Positions 18,560-26,699 of a stretch of 64,000 bases of DNA are shown here, in pieces. The stretch is from JACKNG01 sp050184115 (GTDB lineage Bacteria > Pseudomonadota > Gammaproteobacteria > Ga0077536). Location: assembly GCA_050184115.1 (NCBI GenBank), contig JBFXAQ010000006.1:186001-250000 (forward strand), in the 5' to 3' direction. The translations under genes were made by a program, and so were the position numbers. Positions within the stretch are counted from its first letter, which is position 1, and each line of letters begins with the position of its first letter. A model generated the notes under the pieces. It searched no databases and was not told the DNA's origin. It saw only the letters and a list, made by a program, of their open reading frames with translations.

Positions 18560-19744
18560 ATGCCGATCGCCCACGACCTCACGCCGCTCCGCCCGGACTA
18601 CGCCGGCGGCTCCATCGTCAACCTCATGGCGTCGCTCGGTAACGCGCTCGGCGCCGCACCGGCGCCCTACGCCGAGCTCACCGCCCTGCCCGCGGCCGAG
18701 GTGGCGGCGGCACGCCGGGTCGCGCTGGTCGTCATCGACGGCCTCGGCGCCGAACTGCTCGAACACCTCGATGGCGCGGGTGCGCTGTCGGCCAGGCGGC
18801 GCGACACCATGACTTCGGTCTACCCGCCGACCACCGCCAGCGCCATCACCACCTTCATGAGCGGGCTGGCGCCGCAACAGCACGGGCTGACCGGTTGGTT
18901 CATGCATTTCCGCCGCCTCGGCGCCGTCACCGCCGTGTTGCCCTTCATGCCGCGCTACGCCCGCCACGGCCTCGCCGGCCAGGGCGTCGCGCCGGCGGCG
19001 CTGATCGACGCCCCGAGCTTCGCCGCCGGCCTGCCCTGTGCCGCCGCGGCGCTGCTGCCGGCCGATCTCGCCGAGTCCGATTTCAGCCGCCTGCTCGGCG
19101 CCGGCGCGCGGCGCGACGGCTACCAGGGGCTGGAGGATTTCGTCGCCCGCGTGCGGCGTTTCGTCGGCGGTGACGACGACGCCCGCTACCTCTATGCCTA
19201 CTGGCCGGACCTCGACCGCGAAGCGCACCTCCAGGGACCGTCGAGCACCCGGGTCGCGCGCCATTTCGCCGCCCTGCAGGCTGCACTGGCGCCACTGCTC
19301 GAACTCGCCGCCGGCAGCGGTACGCTGCTTCTCGTCACCGCCGACCACGGCTTCGTCGACAGCCCGCCGCAACTCGCCGTCGACCTCGACGACCATGCCG
19401 AGCTGGCCGCCATGCTGAGCCTGCCATTGTGCGGCGAGCCGCGCTCGGCCTATGCCTACGTGCGGCCGCGCGCCACCGCGGCCTTCGAGGACTACGTCCG
19501 CGACCGCCTCGACGGCGTCGCCACGCTCGTCGCGAGCGAGGACCTGATCGCCGACGGCTGGTACGGGCCAGGCCCGGCCCACCCCGAACTCGCCGCGCGC
19601 TGCGGTGACTACGTGCTGCAGATGAAGGGTTGCCACAGCCTGCGCGACAGCGTGGTCGGCGAGCGACCCTTCGCGCTGCACGGTCACCACGGCGGCATCA
19701 GCACCGCCGAGCAGCGTGTGCCGCTGCTGGTGGCCGGACCGTGA
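18560..19744 (+). CDS. Alkaline-phosphatase-superfamily phosphodiesterase/nucleotide pyrophosphatase
   Basis: A 394-residue type I phosphodiesterase/nucleotide pyrophosphatase-like protein. Metal ligands and the nucleophile region are visible: VALVVIDGLG (first Asp), TSVYPPTTASAITTFMSG (Thr nucleophile in PTTAS), YAYWPDLDREAH (Asp and His) and LLVTADHGFVD (Asp-His). The final block HGHHGGISTAEQRVPLLV carries the last zinc-ligand His. There is no signal peptide, so it is probably cytosolic. The ATG at 18560 is 14 bases after selO. Its stop overlaps the GTG of the AsmA gene by 4 bases. The substrate is unknown. Confidence 0.87.
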   Translation: MPIAHDLTPLRPDYAGGSIVNLMASLGNALGAAPAPYAELTALPAAEVAAARRVALVVIDGLGAELLEHLDGAGALSARRRDTMTSVYPPTTASAITTFMSGLAPQQHGLTGWFMHFRRLGAVTAVLPFMPRYARHGLAGQGVAPAALIDAPSFAAGLPCAAAALLPADLAESDFSRLLGAGARRDGYQGLEDFVARVRRFVGGDDDARYLYAYWPDLDREAHLQGPSSTRVARHFAALQAALAPLLELAAGSGTLLLVTADHGFVDSPPQLAVDLDDHAELAAMLSLPLCGEPRSAYAYVRPRATAAFEDYVRDRLDGVATLVASEDLIADGWYGPGPAHPELAARCGDYVLQMKGCHSLRDSVVGERPFALHGHHGGISTAEQRVPLLVAGP

Positions 19745-21834
19745 GCTCGGGACGTCGCCGGCGGTCGTCGCGCGCGAGTGCGCCGCGGCTGCCCTTCCTG
19801 CAACGCTGGCGTCGCGCCCTGGTCGCGCTCGCGGTGCTGCTGGCGACACCGCCGGTGATCGTCGCCGTCCTCCTCGCGACCTTCGACGCCAACCGCTACC
19901 GCGACGACATCGCACGCGCGGCAAGCGCGGTCACCGGCCGCCGCGTCGTCATCGCTGGCGACATCGCGCTGGCGCCGGGACTGGCGCCGGCACTCACGGT
20001 GAGCGGAGTCCAACTCGGCAACCCGGACTGGGCGAGTGCCGCGGAAATGGCGCACATCGGCCACGCCGCCGCCCGCGTCCGCCTGCTGCCCCTGCTGCGC
20101 CGACGGATCGAGATCGTGCGCCTCGAGCTGCGTGACGTGAGCCTGAACCTGGAACACGACGCCAGCGGGCGGCGCAACTGGACCTTCACCGCGAACGCCG
20201 CGGCCGCGACGCACGATGCCGCCGCGCCCCACCTCGCGGTCGACGAGATCGAGCTCGCCGACATCGCCGTCAGCTACCAGGCCGACGGGCAGGCGCCGCG
20301 GCCGTTCACCCTGCGCCAGGCCGAAGTCCATCGTCGCGACGACGGCAGCCTGCGCTACACCGCGCGCGCGGACCTCGGTGATACGCCGTTGCACATCGGC
20401 GGGCGCCTGCCGGACCTCGACCGCCTGCAATCCGGTGCGCCGGCCGAGTTCGAATTCCGCGCCAGCTACGATGCCCTGCGCCTGACAGTGGAAGGCGAGC
20501 TGGCCGAACCCGCTGCACTGCGCGGCATCGCCGCCCGCTTCCGCCTCGAAGCGACGACCCTGGCACAGCTCGGAGAGCTGCTCGGGCGCCCACTGCCGGA
20601 TCTCCAGCGCCCACGCATCGAGGGCACCATGAACGGCGATCTCGACGGCCGCCTGCGCCTGGAGCCCGTCACCATCGACATCGGTCCGTCGGCGCTCGCA
20701 GGGCAGCTCGACATCAACCTGGACGGCCCGCGCCCGCGGTTGGCCGGACGCCTCGACGCGCGTTTGATCGACGTCGAGCCCTTCGTCGGCACGGGACGTC
20801 CGGCGGTCGATGCCCCCGGCCTGGTGCCGGCGCTGCCGCTCGCGCTTCCCGGCCTGGCGCGTTTCGACATCGCCGTCACCGGCGGCATCGACGTCCTGCG
20901 CCTGACGCCGACGCTCTCGCTGCGCGCCGTCGACTACGACGTTTCCATCGCCGACGGCGCACTCGCGCTGCGGCGCTTCACCGCCGCGGTGGCCGGCGGC
21001 AAGGTCGAAGCGAGCGGCACCTTGCTCGCCGACGCCTCGCCACCACGCCTGGTGCAACGGCTGCGCCTCAGCGGCATGAGCCTGACCCCGCTGGTCAGTG
21101 ACGCCGAAGCGCGTAACGTCATCGGCGGCAACCTCGACCTCGTCGTCGACTTCGACGGCAGCGGCACGACCCTGGCCGCGGCCGCGGCCACCGCCCAGGG
21201 CTCGTTGAACGCCCGCGTGGAAGGTCTCGAAATCCGCAATCGCAGCGCCGACTTCGCCTCCGCCGACCTGCTGCTCGGCCTGTTCGAGGCGATCAACCCC
21301 CTTGCGCGGGGCAGCGATGCCATCCGCGTCGAGTGCGCGGTCGCCAATTTCCCCTTGCGCGACGGTCGCCTGGAATCGGCGACCGGCCTCGGCATCCGTA
21401 CCCACCGCCTGAACATCCTCGGTGGCGGGCGCATCGAACTGCCGGGTGGTGCCCTCGATCTCGCCGTCGATCCCAAGCCGCGCGAAGGCATCGGCCTGAA
21501 CGCGGCCGCACTGGCCGATTTCGTCCGCGTCGGCGGCACACTGCGCGAACCGGTCGTCACCACCGATGCCCAGGGCCTGGCCACGGCCGGGCTGAAGACC
21601 GGCGCGGCCCTTGCCAGCGGCGGGCTGACCCTCGTCGCCGAAGGCCTGCTCGACCGCAGCGAGGGCGACGTCGACGTCTGCGCGGTGGCCGCTGGCGACA
21701 TCCCGCCCCCCGGGGCAGGCGTCGGCGAACGCGCCACCCATGCCGCCGGCCGCGCGGTGGAAGCGGCCGGCTCGACCCTGAGTCGTGCCGGGCAGGCACT
21801 CGGCAGCGGCATTCGAAAGCTCTTCGGGAATTGA
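19741..21834 (+). CDS. AsmA family protein
   Basis: A large inner-membrane-anchored periplasmic protein (697 aa). A single N-terminal membrane segment (about 22-46, LVALAVLLATPPVIVAVLLA) is followed by the AsmA N-terminal domain (ALTVSGVQLGNPDWASAAEM, RIEIVRLELRDVSLNLEHD) and a C-terminal AsmA domain with GGNLDLVVDFDGSGTTLAAA and LDLAVDPKPREGIGLNAAAL. Such proteins are proposed to bridge inner and outer membranes for phospholipid transport and affect outer-membrane biogenesis. The GTG start overlaps the preceding stop (GTGA), which implies translational coupling. It is the last gene of the run selO-phosphodiesterase-asmA. Confidence 0.88.
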   Translation: MSSGRRRRSSRASAPRLPFLQRWRRALVALAVLLATPPVIVAVLLATFDANRYRDDIARAASAVTGRRVVIAGDIALAPGLAPALTVSGVQLGNPDWASAAEMAHIGHAAARVRLLPLLRRRIEIVRLELRDVSLNLEHDASGRRNWTFTANAAAATHDAAAPHLAVDEIELADIAVSYQADGQAPRPFTLRQAEVHRRDDGSLRYTARADLGDTPLHIGGRLPDLDRLQSGAPAEFEFRASYDALRLTVEGELAEPAALRGIAARFRLEATTLAQLGELLGRPLPDLQRPRIEGTMNGDLDGRLRLEPVTIDIGPSALAGQLDINLDGPRPRLAGRLDARLIDVEPFVGTGRPAVDAPGLVPALPLALPGLARFDIAVTGGIDVLRLTPTLSLRAVDYDVSIADGALALRRFTAAVAGGKVEASGTLLADASPPRLVQRLRLSGMSLTPLVSDAEARNVIGGNLDLVVDFDGSGTTLAAAAATAQGSLNARVEGLEIRNRSADFASADLLLGLFEAINPLARGSDAIRVECAVANFPLRDGRLESATGLGIRTHRLNILGGGRIELPGGALDLAVDPKPREGIGLNAAALADFVRVGGTLREPVVTTDAQGLATAGLKTGAALASGGLTLVAEGLLDRSEGDVDVCAVAAGDIPPPGAGVGERATHAAGRAVEAAGSTLSRAGQALGSGIRKLFGN

Positions 21835-21928
21835 AAACTCGACCTCGAACAATTCTAAAAAATCTTTATAACTCGCTGTAATTAATTTAGTCTTTGCTCA
21901 CGACTGAAGTGGTTTGTGAGCTCGGACG
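21831..21928 (+). promoter_or_regulatory. AT-rich promoter region of the porin gene
   Basis: This is one of the most A+T-rich stretches of the window. TTGAAA (21831-21836), a 17-base spacer and TCTAAA (21854-21859) make a plausible sigma-70 promoter. TATAAC at 21867-21872 is an alternative -10 box. The remaining leader (TAATTAATTTAG near 21880) is also AT-rich, as is usual for strongly expressed porin genes. Confidence 0.5.
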
Positions 21929-23323
21929 ATGCGTTTTTTCATCCTCGTGCTGCTGTTCGGCACGGCCCTGGCCGCGGCCGCTCAGGACACCCCGCGGCCC
22001 TATGGCAGCCTGTTCCGCGCCGTCGCCGGGGACCGCCTCGAACGCGAACATGGCATCGGCGTGCTCGGCTTCGGTCACGTCTCCCTGAGCGAGGCCAACC
22101 ACGACATCCCGGCCAGCCAGATGCCGCAGGGGCGCGCCCGCAACACCCAGCCGCAGAGTGGGGTGCCGCAGGACGAGGGTTTCAACCTGCAGCACCTCGG
22201 CCTGATCGTCTGCAAGGGCGACGCCTGCCCGCCCGGGCGCATCGCCGCGCCGACCCGCAACCTGCTCTCGCGCATCGGCCCGCTGCCGGGACCGCGCGGC
22301 GACGCCGTGGTCGTCGACTGGGCGCTGTCGGCGCTGGTCGGCGAGGACGGCGTGTTCTGGAAGACCAAGGGTTTCGACGACTGGTCGTGGAATGCCGACG
22401 ACGCCCATCGCCTGGCGTTCACCCAGTGGTACCTCGATCTCTACCTGCCGATCGGCGCCGGCACCACCCTGCTCCTCGGCAGCTGGCACAACCCGCTGGC
22501 GGCGGAGATCGGCTACACCTTCACCCCGCCCAACTACTTCGCCAGCCGTTCCTACGCGTTCGCCGTCGGCCCGGCCAAGAACGTCGGCGCGCTGGTCGAG
22601 ACGCGCTTGCCGCTCGACGCCAGCTTCGGTCTCGCCAGTGTCTTCTTCGCCGTCACCGGCGACTGGAATGCACTCGACTTCGGCTCCGGCGCCGGCGGTC
22701 CGAGCTTCATGTTCGGGGCGCGCTGGCGCAGTCCGGACATGCGCACCTGGCTCGATCTCGAAACGATCTACGGCAACGGCGAGGACGATTTCGGCGATGT
22801 CCGCGTGAAGAACGGTGTAGGCCGTGCGCGTGGCGGCGGCAGCCAGTTCCTCGCCTTGAGTTCGACCGACGAGTACCTCGACCGCTTCGTCGGCTACCTG
22901 ACCCTGAACCATGCCGCCACCGAACGGCTGGATATCGTCGCCGAGGGCGTCTACGGCTTCCAGGAAGGTGGTGACCTCGCGCCGCTGCCCTTCGCCATCA
23001 CCCGCGACGCGAGCTTCTACGGCGCCAACGTCGGCTTCCGCTACCGTCTCGCACCGGGCCTCTACACCGGCGCGCGCCTCGAGGCCTTCGTCGACGAGGA
23101 AGCGGCCAGCGTGCTGTGGAGCGGGGTCGGTGCCGGCGGCGGCGCGGTCTACGCCGCGACCCTGAACCTGAGTTGGGAAGCCCTGCCCTGGGTGATCGTG
23201 CGCCCCGAGCTCAAGTACGACGCCTACGACGGCGACGGCCACCTGTTCGCCCCCGACCGCAACGGCATCGCCCAGCACGACAGCCAGCTGCTCGGCGTGA
23301 TGAACCTCGAATTCCGCTTCTGA
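21929..23323 (+). CDS. Outer-membrane beta-barrel porin (BBP2-like)
   Basis: A 464-residue outer membrane protein. It has a signal peptide (MRFFILVLLFGTALAAAAQ, cut near residue 19), then alternating hydrophobic strands with aromatic girdles (HRLAFTQWYLDLYLPIGAGT, YAFAVGPAKNVGALVETRLP, GFRYRLAPGLYTGARLEAF) and a final strand ending in Phe (LLGVMNLEFRF), the beta-barrel assembly signal. The layout matches the putative beta-barrel porin-2 family. It is monocistronic, with its own AT-rich leader, and is followed by a palindromic repeat array. The permeating solute is unknown. Confidence 0.82.
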   Translation: MRFFILVLLFGTALAAAAQDTPRPYGSLFRAVAGDRLEREHGIGVLGFGHVSLSEANHDIPASQMPQGRARNTQPQSGVPQDEGFNLQHLGLIVCKGDACPPGRIAAPTRNLLSRIGPLPGPRGDAVVVDWALSALVGEDGVFWKTKGFDDWSWNADDAHRLAFTQWYLDLYLPIGAGTTLLLGSWHNPLAAEIGYTFTPPNYFASRSYAFAVGPAKNVGALVETRLPLDASFGLASVFFAVTGDWNALDFGSGAGGPSFMFGARWRSPDMRTWLDLETIYGNGEDDFGDVRVKNGVGRARGGGSQFLALSSTDEYLDRFVGYLTLNHAATERLDIVAEGVYGFQEGGDLAPLPFAITRDASFYGANVGFRYRLAPGLYTGARLEAFVDEEAASVLWSGVGAGGGAVYAATLNLSWEALPWVIVRPELKYDAYDGDGHLFAPDRNGIAQHDSQLLGVMNLEFRF

Positions 23324-23365
23324 AACCGGCCGCACCGAGCACGCCGCGCCCCGCTCGGCGCCTGC

Positions 23366-23745
23366 GATGGGGTCTCGCCTGCGATGGGGGTCTGACCCCG
23401 CAAGCCGAGCCACCGCCCGTGAAAACAAGCAGTTAACCGACGGGGTCTGACCCCGCAGTTAACCCGCCGCGCCCCGCTCGGCGCCTGCGATGGGGTCTGA
23501 CCCCGCAAGCCGAGCCACCGCCGGTAAAAACAAACAGTTAACCGACGGGGTCAGACCCCGTGTCCCACTCAACCGACGAGCCGCGATGGGGTCTGACCCC
23601 GCAAGCCGAGCCACCGCCCGTGAAAACAAGCAGTTAACCGACGGGGTCTGACCCCGTGTCCCACTCCGTGAAAACAAGCAGTTAACCGACGGGGTCTGAC
23701 CCCGTGTCCCACTCGGTGTCCGGACCTTTGGTGTCTGACACCAAG
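23366..23745. repeat. Array of GGGGTCTGACCCC palindromes (REP/BIME-like)
   Basis: Seven copies of the 13-base palindrome GGGGTC(T/A)GACCCC start at 23387, 23442, 23492, 23547, 23588, 23643 and 23691. A variant GGTGTCTGACACC lies at 23730-23742 and a truncated copy near 23369. Three adjacent pairs are exactly 55 bases apart; the others are 50, 41 and 48. The spacer between paired copies is conserved (CAAGCCGAGCCACCGCCCGT, then GAAAACAAGCAGTTAACCGA), and other spacers read TGTCCCACTC. It lies between the stop of the porin gene and the stop of the LLM gene, a typical place for REP-type elements, and could act as a bidirectional terminator or mRNA stabiliser. No RAYT transposase is in the window. 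Confidence 0.9.
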
Positions 23746-23774
23746 GGCAACTGCTTGATTTTGGGTGGAGAGGT

Positions 23775-24632
23775 CTACAGCAGGCTGGCGGCGATGCCGT
23801 CGATGGCCGCTTCCATGGCGTCCTGGCCCGGTACGAAGGCGGCCATGATGACCTGGTCGACGCCGGCGTCCTCGTAGCGCCTGAGGCTGTCGCGGTCACA
23901 GGGCTTGGCGTAGGGGCAGACGGCGATGCGGACGTCGGCGACGTCACGACCCTCGCGGTCGCAATGCACCTTCAGTTCCGCAATCTTCGCCGGCATCTCT
24001 TCCGGCAGCATGTCGAGACCGTACCAGTGCCCGAAGCGTGCCACGCGGCGCAGCGCCGGTTCCGACTCGCCGCCGAAATAGAGCGGCGGATGCGGCTGCT
24101 GGACGGGCTTGGGGTATTGCGTGCACGGCGGCAGGCTGCGGAAACGGCCGGCGTAGCTCGACTCGTGCTCGGTCCACAAGGCCTGCATCAGGCGCAGGTA
24201 ATCGTCGGTGCGCGAGCCACGCTTGTCCCAGGGTTCGCCGAGCGCGGCGAATTCCTCGGCCAGCCAGCCGACGCCGACGCCGAAGTCGAAACGCCCGCCG
24301 GACAGCACGTCGAGATCGGCGACCTGCTTGGCCGTCAGCGACGGGTTGCGCTGCGGCACCACCACCACGCCGGTGCCGAGCCGGATACGCGACGTGTGGG
24401 CCGCGATGAAGCTCAACAGGTTGAACGGTTCGAGGCCCTGGATGGTCGGATCGACGGGAAACGAGCCGTCGGCGCTGTAGGGGTATTTCGATTCGAACGT
24501 CGTCGGCAGCAGGATGTGGTCGACGGCCCACACCGAGTGGAAGCCGCGCTCTTCGAGCCCCTGCGCGATGCGCGCGACATAGTGCGGCTCGGCGGTCGGG
24601 CCGCCGAACAGCGGCATGATGCCTACCTTCAT
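23775..24632 (-). CDS. LLM-class flavin/F420-dependent oxidoreductase
   Basis: A bacterial-luciferase-fold (TIM barrel) oxidoreductase, 285 aa, most like the F420-dependent subgroup. Seen are KVGIMPLFGG at strand 1, GFHSVWAVDHILLP with the conserved His, RIRLGTGVVVVPQRNPSLTA, and GGRFDFGVGVGWLAEEFAALG (the GVG.GW.EE block), then PPLYFGGESEPALRRVAR. Whether it uses F420 or FMN cannot be decided; no F420 biosynthesis gene lies in the window. It is the last gene of the six-gene minus-strand operon beginning with the SDR at 27514, 25 bases after the VOC gene. Confidence 0.88.
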   Translation of the reverse strand: MKVGIMPLFGGPTAEPHYVARIAQGLEERGFHSVWAVDHILLPTTFESKYPYSADGSFPVDPTIQGLEPFNLLSFIAAHTSRIRLGTGVVVVPQRNPSLTAKQVADLDVLSGGRFDFGVGVGWLAEEFAALGEPWDKRGSRTDDYLRLMQALWTEHESSYAGRFRSLPPCTQYPKPVQQPHPPLYFGGESEPALRRVARFGHWYGLDMLPEEMPAKIAELKVHCDREGRDVADVRIAVCPYAKPCDRDSLRRYEDAGVDQVIMAAFVPGQDAMEAAIDGIAASLL

Positions 24633-24657
24633 GGTCTCCCCCCTCGGGTTTGGCGTG

Positions 24658-25110
24658 TCAGCGATAGTCGTCGCCGGCGGCGAAGGCCGCGCCGTCGGCG
24701 AGCAGCCCCTGGCCGGGGACGTGGTTGATCTCGAGGCGCGTGCCGCACGGATCCTCGAACAGCAGCGAATAGTAGCCCGGTGCCCAGGACCCTTCCTCCG
24801 GGGCGTGCACGACGTGCCCGCCGAGGCGCAGCACCTCGGCCTGCACCGCGTCGACGTCGGCGCGGTTGCGCGCGCGGAAGCACAGGTGATGCAGCCCGAC
24901 GCTGTTCTGGCGGAAGCGCTCGCCGGCGTGTTCGGGCGCGCAGCGGCTGACGCCGAGCGCGGTGCGGCCGCCGACGAAGTAGATCATCTCCTCGCCGGCG
25001 AAAACCTGTTTCAGGCCGAGAAAAGCGAGCAATCCCTCGTAGAACGGCTTGCAGTCCTCCCAGCGGCTGACGCTGAGAATGACGTGGGCCATGCCGTTGA
25101 TTTCGATCAT
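24658..25110 (-). CDS. VOC-superfamily (glyoxalase/dioxygenase-like) protein
   Basis: A 150-residue vicinal-oxygen-chelate protein with the two beta-alpha-beta-beta-beta modules of the glyoxalase fold. Module 1 is MAHVILSVSRWEDCKPFYEG with a His metal ligand; module 2 is VGLHHLCFRARNRADVDAV (His) and ends in EDPCGTRLEINHVPG (Glu). These are compatible with a mononuclear metal site. Members include methylmalonyl-CoA epimerases, glyoxalases and ring-cleavage dioxygenases; the reaction is not assignable. The ATG at 25110 (MIEINGMAHV) fits the fold; upstream in-frame residues are dismissed. Operon context suggests a catabolic role. Confidence 0.84.
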   Translation of the reverse strand: MIEINGMAHVILSVSRWEDCKPFYEGLLAFLGLKQVFAGEEMIYFVGGRTALGVSRCAPEHAGERFRQNSVGLHHLCFRARNRADVDAVQAEVLRLGGHVVHAPEEGSWAPGYYSLLFEDPCGTRLEINHVPGQGLLADGAAFAAGDDYR

Positions 25111-25132
25111 CGTGAGCGCGCCTCGTAACGGT

Positions 25133-25807
25133 TCAATCGACCCACAGCCACACCACCGTGGCCACGATCCAACTCGCCTCGTTGGCCGCCTCACCGACGG
25201 CGATGCCGATGCGATGCCGGTCCCAGCCGCCTTCGCGGATCGAGTACCACACCTGCCACAGGCGCAGTCCGATCGTCAGGTGGCCGGTGAGGATGGCGTA
25301 GGCAGCGACGCCGCCACCGCCGTCGCGGGCGATGTTCCAGGCCAGGGTGAGTTGCGGCACGGCCTTGAACAGCACGGCGAAGGCGGCGCGCACGTAAGGG
25401 TCGTGGATGCCGACGCCGTGCAGGCGGCCGACGGTGACGGCGCCGGCGACGCCCACCGCGGTGATTGCCGCCGTCACCGTGTCGACCGTGTTCCACTGCC
25501 CGCCAGCGCTCAGCAACCAACCGAAGTTCACTGCGCAAACCACCGTCCACACGGCATAAATCACCACCGTCTGGCGGATGATGCGACCGGGACGCTCGCG
25601 CAACGCGCCCAACGCGAGGGCGAGGTTGACGAGCAGGAAAGCAAGCCAGAGACCGAGCCAGGTGATGCTGACGCCGGCCACGGTCTTCTGCATGGCGAGG
25701 AACTGGGCGACACCGAAACCGCACGCGCACAGCACCTGGAACCAGAACAGGCCGTCGGCGATGAGTCGCTCGCGGCGCAGCGCGAGGCCGCTGGCCGGTG
25801 CGCTCAC
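25133..25807 (-). CDS. Uncharacterised six-helix membrane protein
   Basis: I do not recognise this family. The 224-residue product has about six hydrophobic segments (LFWFQVLCACGFGVAQFLAM, ITWLGLWLAFLLVNLALALG, TVVIYAVWTVVCAVNFGWLL, VTAAITAVGVAGAVTV, and two near the C terminus ending VATVVWLWVD). Polar residues are confined to short loops. Its ATG overlaps the MaoC stop (ATGA, 25804-25807) and the VOC gene follows after 22 bases, so it is locked into the catabolic operon. It could be an uptake or anchoring component for that pathway, but this is inference from position only. Confidence 0.65.
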   Translation of the reverse strand: MSAPASGLALRRERLIADGLFWFQVLCACGFGVAQFLAMQKTVAGVSITWLGLWLAFLLVNLALALGALRERPGRIIRQTVVIYAVWTVVCAVNFGWLLSAGGQWNTVDTVTAAITAVGVAGAVTVGRLHGVGIHDPYVRAAFAVLFKAVPQLTLAWNIARDGGGGVAAYAILTGHLTIGLRLWQVWYSIREGGWDRHRIGIAVGEAANEASWIVATVVWLWVD

Positions 25808-26232
25808 TCGAGTTCGACCACCGCGCTGCCGCTGGTCTTGGTCTCGCCGTGCTGATCGACCGCCGTCACCGCCACGCGCACGCAGCGGCGCCCGTCGTCG
25901 ACGAACTTCTCCACCACCTCGCCGCGTGCGGTGATGACGTCACCGACGCGGGTGACGGCCTCGAATCGCGTGTCGAACGCGCGGATCGCCGCCTGCGGCA
26001 CCCAGCCGGTCAGCACGCGACCGGTCCAGGCCATGACCAGCATGCCGTGGGCGATGACGTCGTCGAGACCCGAGGCGCGCGCGAAGTCGATGTCGACGTG
26101 GACCGGGTTGTGATCGCCCGAGGCCCCGCAGTAGACCGCGAGCATGGCGCGGGTGACCGGCGGCAGCGTGAGTACGGGCAGGACGTCGCCGACGGCGACA
26201 TCGTCGTAACGGGGGGCAGTGACGCTGCTCAT
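25804..26232 (-). CDS. MaoC-like dehydratase (R-hydratase 2 type)
   Basis: A hot-dog-fold enoyl-CoA hydratase/dehydratase, 142 aa. The hydratase-2 motif is complete: YCGASGDHNPVHVDIDFA, with the catalytic Asp and His. The ATG at 26232 overlaps the stop of the preceding FAS1-like dehydratase gene (ATGA), a pairing known for heterodimeric hydratases such as HadAB or ChsH-type enzymes in which only one subunit carries the catalytic motif. It probably hydrates a trans-2-enoyl-CoA to the (R)-3-hydroxyacyl-CoA. Substrate unknown. Confidence 0.88.
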   Translation of the reverse strand: MSSVTAPRYDDVAVGDVLPVLTLPPVTRAMLAVYCGASGDHNPVHVDIDFARASGLDDVIAHGMLVMAWTGRVLTGWVPQAAIRAFDTRFEAVTRVGDVITARGEVVEKFVDDGRRCVRVAVTAVDQHGETKTSGSAVVELE

Positions 26233-26699
26233 GACGGATGCCGGATGACGAGGGTGCGATCGAACTCGGCGACGCGTTGCCCGTGCTGGTTGCTGACGAC
26301 GTTGCGCTGGACGAGGAATTCCAGCGCACCGCCCTTCTTGTGCCACACCGCGGTGACTTCTGATTCGAAGCGCAGCCTGTCACCGGCCCAGGCCGGCGCG
26401 TGGTAAGTGAACGCCTGGCCGCCGTGCAGCACGCGGCCGAGCGGGATGCCGAGTTCGCGGAACCAGTCGTAGGGGTCGTCGCGCTCCATCTCCAGGCAGA
26501 AATAGAAGGTCGGCGGTACCGGCAGCGAAGGGTGGCCGGCGGCGCGGGCCGCGGCCTCGTCGCTGTACACCGGGTCGGTTTCGCCGATGGCCTTGGCGAA
26601 CAGCCGCAGGCGGCCCTTCTCCACGTCGACCTCGAACGGTCGGCCGCGCCAGCCGACCACGCGCTCGTCCAGTACCGGGCGCTGGATGTCGTCGTTCAC
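26229..26699 (-). CDS. FAS1-like dehydratase domain protein (MaoC partner subunit)
   Basis: A 156-residue hot-dog protein of the FAS1-like/MaoC N-terminal family. Seen are GRPFEVDVEKGRLRLFAKAI, GETDPVYSDEAAARAAGHPS, VPPTFYFCLEME and RVLHGGQAFTYHAPAWAGD. It lacks the full hydratase-2 motif of its neighbour, as expected for the non-catalytic or structural half of a heteromeric dehydratase. The GTG start at 26699 overlaps the SDR stop by four bases (GTGA) and its stop overlaps the MaoC ATG, so the three are translationally coupled. Confidence 0.85.
   Translation of the reverse strand: MNDDIQRPVLDERVVGWRGRPFEVDVEKGRLRLFAKAIGETDPVYSDEAAARAAGHPSLPVPPTFYFCLEMERDDPYDWFRELGIPLGRVLHGGQAFTYHAPAWAGDRLRFESEVTAVWHKKGGALEFLVQRNVVSNQHGQRVAEFDRTLVIRHPS

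Noticed and set aside
19684..21852. 722-codon minus-strand frame opposite the AsmA gene
   Set aside because: High G+C at third positions keeps the complementary frame open. No motif, and the AsmA frame has a membrane anchor and family blocks.
23387..23742. CRISPR array
   Set aside because: The repeat unit is a 13-base palindrome with conserved rather than variable spacers, spacing 41-55, and no cas genes; it fits a REP-type repeat.
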